Of a DNA stretch of 64,000 nt, positions 8,565 through 15,987 are shown one piece after another. A program made the position numbers and the translations under genes. Source of the DNA: Pantoea sp. RIT-PI-b (GTDB lineage: Bacteria > Pseudomonadota > Gammaproteobacteria > Enterobacterales > Enterobacteriaceae); the NCBI RefSeq assembly GCF_001187905.1, contig NZ_LGIS01000012.1, forward strand, positions 248,001-312,000. The letters are read 5' to 3'. The notes below the pieces were generated by a model. It saw only the letters and a list, made by a program, of their open reading frames with translations. It had not been told where the DNA came from and ran no database searches. Within the stretch, counting starts at the first letter, position 1. Each line of letters begins with the position of its first letter.

Positions 8565-9191
8565 TCATTTCCTTGTTGCTTGCAGTTGTAATTCGACGAA
8601 ACGGTTTAATAACGCGGTTTTAAACGCAGCTTTGTTGTCCTGAAAACGAAGCGGATCATCGATATAGATATCGATAAAGAACGGCACCGGGATTTTTTGG
8701 CCTTTACTCATTGAGCGATCGAGCCCGTGCATATAGACCGGAATAATCGGTACATCCGGACATTGCTGGCTGAGATGCCAGATGCCGGATTTGATTTCAG
8801 AGAATTTGCCCGGCTCTCCGCGCGTGCCTTCCGGAAAAATAATGACAATTTTCTTTTCAGCCAGGGCATCAATGCAGGCCTGCAGCGGATTGGCCTGATG
8901 CGACCTGCGATAAACCGGGATGATGCCAATCACCTTAAGGGCAAACCAGCCAATCACTTTGTTTTTCAGGAAGTAATCGGCCGCTGCCACGGGCTGCACG
9001 TTCACCAACGTTGAGAGGGGGAAAAGGGTGAATAGCGTCAGCACATCGAGGTGGCTATTGTGGTTTGCCACGATGATCGCCGGGCCTGTTTTGGGTAATT
9101 TTCTGCGATTGGCCACTGCCACACCTAGCCAAATCCACACCAGCGGATAGGCGATGCAAAGTGTAAAAATCCAGCGCAACATAGGGTTCAT
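8565..9191 (-). CDS. 1-acyl-glycerol-3-phosphate acyltransferase-like enzyme (PlsC family)
   Basis: 208 residues with an N-terminal membrane helix and the PlsC motifs: NHNSHLD (the HxxxxD catalytic box) at about residues 44-50, and FPEGTRGE at about 118-125 for glycerol-phosphate binding. The family adds a second acyl chain to lysophosphatidic acid to make phosphatidic acid. It lies between ynbB and ynbC, with a 9-nt gap and an ATGA-type junction. The E. coli K-12 ynbABCD set has no such gene, so this is an added step giving phosphatidate for YnbB. It is distinct from housekeeping plsC, which is shown by genomic context only. Confidence 0.86.
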   Translation of the reverse strand: MNPMLRWIFTLCIAYPLVWIWLGVAVANRRKLPKTGPAIIVANHNSHLDVLTLFTLFPLSTLVNVQPVAAADYFLKNKVIGWFALKVIGIIPVYRRSHQANPLQACIDALAEKKIVIIFPEGTRGEPGKFSEIKSGIWHLSQQCPDVPIIPVYMHGLDRSMSKGQKIPVPFFIDIYIDDPLRFQDNKAAFKTALLNRFVELQLQATRK

Positions 9192-9200
9192 GCGCGCCCC

Positions 9201-10130
9201 TTACAGGTAGAAGTAGTAATAGAAGTGGAAGAACAGCGGCGCGGTGTAGATGAGGGAATCTAGCCGATCCAAAATGCCGCCGTGTCCGGGCAATAACTTA
9301 CCGGAGTCTTTGACCCCAAAATCGCGCTTGATGGCCGACATCACTACATCACCGCAGAATCCGCTCATAGCCAAAATCAGCCCAGCCGCCAGGGAATGCA
9401 GGTGATCCATCTGCGTCATGAGCGGACCGAAAATGACAGCCAGTAACGTGGTGGTGAATAGGCCACCGAGCAGTCCGGCGAGGGTTTTGTTCGGGCTGAC
9501 GTTGGGTGTCACCTTGATTCTGCCCAGCGATTTCCCCCACAGGTACTGCGCAATATCATTCAGCTCAGTCAGGGCCACGAGGAAAATAACCAGCAGCGCG
9601 CCGGCGCTGGCATCCGCGCCGGGTAAGGTCATCAGGTAGGCAACGTGGCTCAGAGCAAACACTGTGGTCATCATGCCCCAGTGCATTACCGATGCGGAGT
9701 GCAGAAAACCGTTTGTATCTCCGGCGATCACCATACGAGCCGGCAGGAACAGAAAGACGTAGACCGGAATAAAAATAATGAACATGCCGTACCAGGCCAT
9801 GTCGACCCAGAGATATTGCAGCGGTATGGCCGCGTACATCCAGAGCAGGGGCATGCTGTCCGAACGCCGCGTTGGCGCCAGCGTCAGATACTCTTTCAAC
9901 GCGAGGAAGCTGATAAAGCCAAAGAAAAACAGCGCCAGCCATTTTGGTGACAGCATCGCCAATGCAAACAGGCAAATAATCACCCACCAGCTGTGGACGC
10001 GCTGCTGCAATTCCAGCCAGTTGCGTTGTGGACGGCATTTTTTCAGCACATAAGTCACGCATGTTGCCAGCATGAGCACGGCGAAAATGCCGCCCAGGCA
10101 GTAGTAGAGAAGGCGTGTAGATTCAGACAT
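9201..10130 (-). CDS. ynbB: CDP-diglyceride synthase-like protein (YnbB, CdsA family)
   Basis: About 309 residues with seven or eight membrane segments. The C-terminal CdsA signature is clear: SPNKTLAGLLGGL is followed by GDVVMSAIKRDFGVKDSGKLLPGHGGILDRLDS, with the metal-binding aspartates. This family converts phosphatidic acid and CTP to CDP-diacylglycerol at the inner membrane. The ATG at 10130 (MSESTRLLYY) fits YnbB length; the open frame upstream is an extension inside ynbA, whose end it overlaps by 8 nt. Together with the flanking PlsC-like and YnbA enzymes it forms a small phospholipid pathway. Confidence 0.88.
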   Translation of the reverse strand: MSESTRLLYYCLGGIFAVLMLATCVTYVLKKCRPQRNWLELQQRVHSWWVIICLFALAMLSPKWLALFFFGFISFLALKEYLTLAPTRRSDSMPLLWMYAAIPLQYLWVDMAWYGMFIIFIPVYVFLFLPARMVIAGDTNGFLHSASVMHWGMMTTVFALSHVAYLMTLPGADASAGALLVIFLVALTELNDIAQYLWGKSLGRIKVTPNVSPNKTLAGLLGGLFTTTLLAVIFGPLMTQMDHLHSLAAGLILAMSGFCGDVVMSAIKRDFGVKDSGKLLPGHGGILDRLDSLIYTAPLFFHFYYYFYL

Positions 10131-10725
10131 TTTTTGCCTCCGTCGCACTGCGGCAGCGATTGAGGCAAGTCCAGCATAGCAGCAGGGCTGAGAGGGCAAA
10201 GACCGCGTTTACCCATTCGAGATACTGCGGCCACAGCGCAATAACCAAGGCAACTGCACCGAAGATAAACGCACGATCGCTTTTGCCCAGCGGTCCCCGG
10301 TAGCTGCGGGTGCCGTTCAGCGTCTGGCCAATCACTCCACAGAATTCTGTGAGCCAGGCGAGCAGTACCACCAGCACCACTAACCCGGGTGCGATGCCCG
10401 GAATAAAGGCAAATGCCAGATAGAGTGCGGCGTCAGAGATAACGTCACCCACTTCATTGAGGATTGCGCCTGCAGTGGATTGCTGGTGGAACTCCCTGGC
10501 TAACATGCCATCAATGGCGTTTAACGCCATGCGGACCAACAGGAATATCGGCAGAGTGATAAACCAGCGCGGATCGGGGGAACAGATCAGTAATGCGCCT
10601 AACGTCACCGAGGTAAGCATGGCAAATAGCGTCACCTGGTTGGCAGTGATGCCCCGGGCATGTAGCTTCACCACTGTGGGTCTTAACAGATTCTGAAATT
10701 TAGGTTTTATATCGTATAGCGTCAC
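10123..10725 (-). CDS. ynbA: CDP-alcohol phosphatidyltransferase (YnbA-like)
   Basis: 200 residues with about six membrane helices. The CDP-alcohol phosphotransferase signature (D-G-x2-A-R-x8-G-x3-D-x3-D) is present as DGMLAREFHQQSTAGAILNEVGDVISD. These enzymes swap CMP from CDP-diacylglycerol for an alcohol, forming a phospholipid head group. YnbB directly downstream would supply CDP-diacylglycerol. The acceptor alcohol cannot be read from the sequence. The gene starts 31 nt after tssJ and opens a compact lipid cassette inside the T6SS operon. Confidence 0.88.
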   Translation of the reverse strand: MTLYDIKPKFQNLLRPTVVKLHARGITANQVTLFAMLTSVTLGALLICSPDPRWFITLPIFLLVRMALNAIDGMLAREFHQQSTAGAILNEVGDVISDAALYLAFAFIPGIAPGLVVLVVLLAWLTEFCGVIGQTLNGTRSYRGPLGKSDRAFIFGAVALVIALWPQYLEWVNAVFALSALLLCWTCLNRCRSATEAKNV

Positions 10726-10756
10726 GTTATGGCTCCTGCCTTGTGAAATTGAAGTG

Positions 10757-11278
10757 TTACTTCAATGAATCCAAATTCAGGGTGTTATCCCTTACTTCAA
10801 TCGTGCGCGGTGTATCCGCATCAAGATCATCGCGGCTTAGTACCCGCTTCCATGTACCACGCTCTCTGTCAGGCTGGCGGAACAGGCCAACTATCACCAC
10901 GAACTGCGCCTGTTGCTCCATCGGCATAGCCAGAGTGATGCTTTGCCCTGGCATTACGCTGAGTTGTCGCTGCGCGACCAGGCTCTCTTTCAGCACAATG
11001 TCTGGCTGCGTGAGCAGATCGTGGTATTCGGTGTTATCGAAAGTCTGACGTTCGCTGAGCTGGAAAATACCTAAACGCAGTGGCATGGCGTGGTGAGCAT
11101 CATCCTGATTGATCGCGGCGCGGGCGTTGAAAGTCAGATGCAACCTGTCCACCTGACGATAAAACACCGCTTTTGCCACACTCGCCGTTCCCTGTTTAGT
11201 TTTTTGCCAGGCACCGCAACTGCTCAGCAGGATGGTCGCAAAGCAGAGCGGCAGCATGATTAAGAAACGGCGGGTCAT
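10757..11278 (-). CDS. tssJ: Type VI secretion outer-membrane lipoprotein TssJ
   Basis: 173 residues with a lipoprotein signal: basic MTRRF, a hydrophobic stretch, and lipobox LLSSC with the acylated cysteine near residue 21. The mature part matches TssJ (SciN): LRLGIFQLSERQTFDN, VLKESLVAQRQLSVMPGQ and VVIVGLFRQPDRERGTWKR. TssJ anchors the TssJLM envelope complex to the outer membrane and binds the TssM C-terminus. Its start codon overlaps the tssM stop (ATGA), as expected for direct partners. Confidence 0.93.
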   Translation of the reverse strand: MTRRFLIMLPLCFATILLSSCGAWQKTKQGTASVAKAVFYRQVDRLHLTFNARAAINQDDAHHAMPLRLGIFQLSERQTFDNTEYHDLLTQPDIVLKESLVAQRQLSVMPGQSITLAMPMEQQAQFVVIVGLFRQPDRERGTWKRVLSRDDLDADTPRTIEVRDNTLNLDSLK

Positions 11279-14200
11279 GGTTCATCTCCCTGATAAGCGG
11301 CGTCATCTGGCGTGGCAGAAACAAAGATGCGTGTCGGCAACCTGAATCCGCGCAGATCGAGCAGCGCCAGCGGGCCGTTACCCAGCTCTGTGCGAATTTG
11401 ATAGTTAAGTGCCAGTCCATCCGGCGTTGGCCACACCACCCGGTAAATATTGCCGCCCAACCTGGTAATCCGTGCTTTATCCAGCAGGCGGATCAGTCCC
11501 CAGCTTCCCGGATGATCGGCATAAATGCGGGTTCCCGCTTTGGCGCTGCGCCAGGTGAGCGTCGTTTGTGGCTGCCAGCGGTTGTCAGGCCAGTTCAGCG
11601 TTTGCCAGCTCTCTTGCTGGTTAAAATATTCCAGCGTCTGGCGATCCACCGTCAGCGCAGACTCCACCACCTCACGGGAAGGTTTTGCCATCATCTGGAA
11701 ATGCAGCGCCACGTCTCCCCGGACAAAGGCGACGTTGGCGATGCGCGTCAGCTTGTTTAGCGCGCTGAGAAAAGTGGGATCGAATGTCAGTCCCTGACTG
11801 TGCATGGCATCCGGCACCCAGCGATCACCCTCCAGACGCAACAGGCCACCTAAACGGCGGTTAACAAACTGCGCAATGCGTCCGGTATCGGTGCGCAAAA
11901 ACTGCGCCAGATGTGGCAAGGAGACGTCGCTTTCTCGATGAGCAAACGGATAGCGGTCGGCGAACGCTTCATCCCAGGGAGTAACAATGTCGTTTTGCCA
12001 CTGATGGTTAATGCTCTCTGCGGTTGGGCTAAGCACCTGCTCCCAGGCCTGTACCATCGGCTCCACAAACACCGCCTGACCCAATCCGCTCCACTCCTGA
12101 CCGAGACTGGCAGCAATCAGGCTGCCGTAATCGCGGGTATCGGTAAGATCGACCGCTTTGCCCTGAAAAACCGTTAGCGCCAGCGACTGCATCATGGCCT
12201 GCGGATCCGGGGCGTTGGTCACCTGCTGCAGACGCAGACGCACGCGGGTGATGCGGGTCAGAAACGTTTGCAGACTGAGGCTCTCTGTTGCTGCCGCGCC
12301 ACTCTCGGTTAGCGACAGTAGCGGTCCAAAAGTGGCATCCAGCGGACCACGCGCGCCCTGTGGTTGAGCAATCCCTTTTGCTTTATCGCTACTGAGTAGG
12401 TGCTTTGCTGAGCTCACCAGCGAATCGGTGAGATCGCCGCCGGTTTGTCCGGTGCGGCCCTGAACATTTAGCGTGTTCATCAGCGCAATCAACGGTGATT
12501 GACGTATATCCGCCAGCAGGGTGAGCTGTTCAATCGATTCGGATAGGCTCTCTGCCCGCCGCCATTGCAGGCTGTTAAGGAATTTCAGCCAGGCGCCGGC
12601 GAAATCGGAGAAGTAGCGCTCGGTCAGTCGCGTCTTAAGCGTTTCCGCAGAGACATCATTGTTGCTGGCCGGTTTACCGTCGCTCAGTACCCAATCGATC
12701 TCGTCCCGGCGCACCTTCGCCGCTTTCTCAATTGCGGGCTGAATGTCCTCCTCCCACGCTTTACGGGTGAAGATGCCGGGCACGGTTTCATTGGTGCTGA
12801 ACAGCATGCGGCTATCGGTGCCGCTGACCATCTCGCTGAGCGTCATGTCGGCATAGTCGCGGGCCACGTGTTCAAGCAGCTTCTGGTAGCGATTGGCTTC
12901 GGCATTGCTGGCACCCATCTGGCGCAGCAGGGCTGAGCGCATACTGCTGACCAGTCGCATATCTGGCTCAAGCCGCCACTCTGGATGCGCAGGCAGATTG
13001 GTCATCATAAAGGCCAGCATGTCGCCGCCACTGTTTTGCCAGCTGGCGTCCATAATGCCATCGCGCTGCTGCCAGATTGCCATCAACGTGGTACTGAAAA
13101 ATGCCGGATCGGCTTGGTCGGGATGCGCCAGCATCAGGTAAGCCTTCAGCAGGTCATACATCTGTTTGGCATCATCTGCCCGTCGCGGACTGTCCGGCGG
13201 CAGGTTGCGCCAGTCGCTCATTAGCGTGGTAAGGCGCTGAGCGGAGGCGTCACGCAACAGCGGCATGGCTGACTGCTGCCACGGTTGCCACAGGAAATGC
13301 AGCAACGCATCGTTCTGGCTAAGGCCAAAACGCAGGTACCAAGGCGGACCGTACAGCTGACGGTGCTGCAAACGCTCGATCTCTTTCTGCAATTCCCGCA
13401 GCGCGAACAGCTGCTGATGCAACGGCTGGCGGGTATCCGTTGCCGCAGCTGCAAGATGCTGATCCGCCTGCAGCAAACGAAGGTTAGCAATATATGAAAA
13501 CACCAGGCATGCCATCCACACTGCCAGTAGGCAGGAGCAGAGCATCAGCAACGTTTTTTGCCATGAAGCGCCGTTAGTCACCGGTTTACGCCAGCGCAGC
13601 GCCAGCAAATCTCGCCAGGCTTTTCCCGGCTGCCAGGCATGAAGCAGGGAAGCACTGCCGGATGTGAGCGATGGGCTGAGCACCAGGCCCGCCAGCGGCA
13701 GCGCCCGTGCGCCTTCAGAGAGTTGCGACAGTGTCTTTGTCAGGCGCGTGGAGCCGCCGTTGCGCAATGTGCGCGCCAGCTCCAGCAGAAAACTGTGCTG
13801 GCGATTAAGGTCGGTTTGTTGCATACCTCGCTGGACCAGCTGGTGCTCAAGCTCATCAAGCGACTGGCGATAATCGTCTGCACTCTCATCGGGGGCAATA
13901 ATAAATCCTATGCCTTGCTCGGGAGGTGCTGATAGCGACGGCGCATGGCGTTCCCACAGCCACAGCGGGATATCCTGGCCCAACAGGCTGTAGCGTTTTT
14001 GCATCTGGCGGGCCGTGGTATCCAGCAGATCCTGCGTCATTTCTGCTTCTGCATTGACCACCCAGACCACCGCATCAGCCAGCTGGCGGCGGATTTTACG
14101 CAACGCCCGAAGCTGCGCGGGCTGCGGATCCGCCTGTGCGCTACCGTGCCACAGCAGCAAGGTATTGTGTCCCTCCAGCCAGTGCTGGGTTGTCAGCCCC

Positions 14201-14619
14201 GGAATACTCTGTTCGACCAGATGCTCATCCCCGACTAGCAGCAGAATGCGCACCCGGCTGCGCCAGCGCCATCGATACTGGAAACGCATCTGGCTGATAA
14301 TATCCTGCACCCTCTGATTCTCTGCTGGCCGCGGCTTCTGCGTTCCCGTTGCGCCTGTTACCTCGCATGCCTGCAGCCGCACCAGCCAACGCCAGGCGAG
14401 CATAAACAGCGGGCAGAACCACACCAGCGTCAGCCAGACGATCAGCGACCAGAAGGCAATCTGACGCGGCAGAGCTTCAGGCAGATCAAGGCTGCTGCCA
14501 GCAAAGTAATACAGTCCGGCGCCGATCAGTACCAGCAGGGTAATGGCGATCAGATAGCCACAAATCAGCCTGAACAGCGAATATCGCGGGTTAGTGCGTG
14601 AGGTTTCCACGGGGAACAC
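11275..14619 (-). CDS. tssM: Type VI secretion inner-membrane protein TssM (IcmF family)
   Basis: About 1114 residues. Two N-terminal membrane helices (about 15-37 and 50-75) precede a cytoplasmic domain, a third helix lies near residue 380, and a large periplasmic part ends with the IcmF/DUF1215 C-terminal domain that binds TssJ. The canonical Walker A (GxxxxGKS/T) is not visible: the equivalent site reads LLLVGDEHLVEQSIPG, so this looks like a non-ATPase variant. The start is inferred. The open frame extends to 15018 but runs inside the upstream gene; AGGAG at 14623-14627 precedes GTG codons at 14619 (close) and 14610 (12 nt away). Confidence 0.9.
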   Translation of the reverse strand: MFPVETSRTNPRYSLFRLICGYLIAITLLVLIGAGLYYFAGSSLDLPEALPRQIAFWSLIVWLTLVWFCPLFMLAWRWLVRLQACEVTGATGTQKPRPAENQRVQDIISQMRFQYRWRWRSRVRILLLVGDEHLVEQSIPGLTTQHWLEGHNTLLLWHGSAQADPQPAQLRALRKIRRQLADAVVWVVNAEAEMTQDLLDTTARQMQKRYSLLGQDIPLWLWERHAPSLSAPPEQGIGFIIAPDESADDYRQSLDELEHQLVQRGMQQTDLNRQHSFLLELARTLRNGGSTRLTKTLSQLSEGARALPLAGLVLSPSLTSGSASLLHAWQPGKAWRDLLALRWRKPVTNGASWQKTLLMLCSCLLAVWMACLVFSYIANLRLLQADQHLAAAATDTRQPLHQQLFALRELQKEIERLQHRQLYGPPWYLRFGLSQNDALLHFLWQPWQQSAMPLLRDASAQRLTTLMSDWRNLPPDSPRRADDAKQMYDLLKAYLMLAHPDQADPAFFSTTLMAIWQQRDGIMDASWQNSGGDMLAFMMTNLPAHPEWRLEPDMRLVSSMRSALLRQMGASNAEANRYQKLLEHVARDYADMTLSEMVSGTDSRMLFSTNETVPGIFTRKAWEEDIQPAIEKAAKVRRDEIDWVLSDGKPASNNDVSAETLKTRLTERYFSDFAGAWLKFLNSLQWRRAESLSESIEQLTLLADIRQSPLIALMNTLNVQGRTGQTGGDLTDSLVSSAKHLLSSDKAKGIAQPQGARGPLDATFGPLLSLTESGAAATESLSLQTFLTRITRVRLRLQQVTNAPDPQAMMQSLALTVFQGKAVDLTDTRDYGSLIAASLGQEWSGLGQAVFVEPMVQAWEQVLSPTAESINHQWQNDIVTPWDEAFADRYPFAHRESDVSLPHLAQFLRTDTGRIAQFVNRRLGGLLRLEGDRWVPDAMHSQGLTFDPTFLSALNKLTRIANVAFVRGDVALHFQMMAKPSREVVESALTVDRQTLEYFNQQESWQTLNWPDNRWQPQTTLTWRSAKAGTRIYADHPGSWGLIRLLDKARITRLGGNIYRVVWPTPDGLALNYQIRTELGNGPLALLDLRGFRLPTRIFVSATPDDAAYQGDEP

Positions 14620-15727
14620 AAACTCCTGTAATGTATCGAGATTCCCGATCTGCGGCGATCCAGCCGCAGGACTGACCGTTGAGCGCAGAGAACAGCGCCA
14701 GCGACCGTAAGGTAAAAGGTGTGATTTGCCCGGCGTTGCCAAGCCACGGAGCAAGCACATGCTCCAGAGCAGACCAGCCGCCATCCAGCAGCGCTTCCAT
14801 CTCTGGAACATCCGCCGCAAGGATCCGATCCGGCACATCAGCCAGCCCGGCGTAGCGGGATAGCTGCGACACGGTCTGCGCAGCCGTTTCACCTGGCACA
14901 GGCTGCCAACACTCTGAACGGTGCAGCAGCGCCGAGCCTCGCGTTGAGCAGAGCCAGGCAAAGGCGGCTTCTCCGGTGACCTGGTCGTAAGCAGGCACGC
15001 CTTCGCCACTCCCAGCACACAGCAGCAGGGCTGGGGGAGTTTCAGCGATAAGATCGATAACGGTATCAGCGCCAGTCCATGACGTAAGCCGGAGAATTTC
15101 TTCCGGCAAAACCATGCCCTCAGCTAGCAGCGATTCATGAAAGGCTGCCAGGCTTACATCATCACCGAGCCAGCAGAAGTGTGTGATAAGGCGTGTTTCA
15201 GCTGCCTGACGAAAATGGGCTGCTAAGCGGTTAGCGAGATAAGCCGCCAGCATCGCAGAGCGATCGCGTGTGCCGTTCAGCACCAGCGGGCGGCGCAGCA
15301 TGGCGTAACCTTCAGCATTGATACCCGGCTGCGGGGCGTCCGGCGGTTGCGACAACAGCGCCAGATGTTCGGCATTGTCATCCCCGGCGGGCGTCACCAG
15401 CAGTACGGTTTCAACCGGTAATGCCTGGCTACGCTTGTGCCACCAGGCATCCAGCGCCAGCGATGTTTCGGCATGGTGCGTCCGGCTGTTATCAGTGTTT
15501 TGCAGCCATATAAGCCAGCGCAATGCCACCGCCAGCAACCAGCACAGCAATGGCAGCACCAGCGCCCAGAACCAGAATAGCGGCGAGCGGGTCGGTTTCC
15601 CTTCTGGCCACAGCAGGATGGTAGTGATTGCTGTGATAAACAACAGCCCGGGCAGCGTTACCCACCAGCGCCGCCAGCGGACAGGTTGAACGGCGGCATA
15701 GTCAGCATAGATCGGAGGTTGATTCAT
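14591..15727 (-). CDS. T6SS-associated membrane protein between PAAR and tssM
   Basis: About 378 residues starting with MNQPPIYADY at 15727, whose ATG overlaps the PAAR-gene stop (ATGA). Two hydrophobic helices near residues 20-42 and 50-75 precede a soluble domain with no motif that I recognise (repeated LLL, AYLANRLAAHF, SQLSRYAGLAD). Uncharacterised proteins of this kind occur next to tssM/vgrG in enterobacterial T6SS loci. The tssM start overlaps its 3' end by about 29 nt. Inner-membrane location is likely. The function is unknown; an accessory to effector loading or to the membrane complex are guesses from position. Confidence 0.75.
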   Translation of the reverse strand: MNQPPIYADYAAVQPVRWRRWWVTLPGLLFITAITTILLWPEGKPTRSPLFWFWALVLPLLCWLLAVALRWLIWLQNTDNSRTHHAETSLALDAWWHKRSQALPVETVLLVTPAGDDNAEHLALLSQPPDAPQPGINAEGYAMLRRPLVLNGTRDRSAMLAAYLANRLAAHFRQAAETRLITHFCWLGDDVSLAAFHESLLAEGMVLPEEILRLTSWTGADTVIDLIAETPPALLLCAGSGEGVPAYDQVTGEAAFAWLCSTRGSALLHRSECWQPVPGETAAQTVSQLSRYAGLADVPDRILAADVPEMEALLDGGWSALEHVLAPWLGNAGQITPFTLRSLALFSALNGQSCGWIAADRESRYITGVCVPRGNLTH

Positions 15728-15987
15728 CCGCAGATATCCATATCCGGCAGTGAGCTGACCAGCATGCAACCGCAGGCGCACCGGTGGCCATCCAGCGCCA
15801 CGGGCTTACCGTTTACGCTGCTGTTAGGCGCTCCCTGCATGATGGTGGTCATGCCGTGCTCATTGCATTTCGCTTTATCGTTAACGCAGGCCACTGGCTT
15901 GCCGAAAGCATCGAAACTGCCGCTGAGCACTTCGCCGCCGTAAGGTTTAAGCGTATCGCCAACGCGCACCAATTTTTTGAGCGTCAT
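15724..15987 (-). CDS. PAAR-domain spike-tip protein
   Basis: 87 residues with the PAAR pattern: an N-terminal RVGDTLKPYGGEVLSG, the TTIMQGAPNSSVNGKPVALDG segment, then histidine and cysteines (GHRCACGC) near residue 70 that would bind the metal at the tip. PAAR proteins cap the VgrG trimer and sharpen or extend the spike, often recruiting cargo. It sits directly after the Tle1 effector gene, with ATGA overlaps on both sides, so it probably delivers that effector together with the VgrG of this operon. Confidence 0.88.
   Translation of the reverse strand: MTLKKLVRVGDTLKPYGGEVLSGSFDAFGKPVACVNDKAKCNEHGMTTIMQGAPNSSVNGKPVALDGHRCACGCMLVSSLPDMDICG

Noticed and set aside
14620..15018. N-terminal extension of the tssM frame
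   Set aside because: It lies inside the upstream gene in another frame and reads as basic, Arg/Cys-rich nonsense. A GTG start near 14619 or 14610 gives normal TssM topology.
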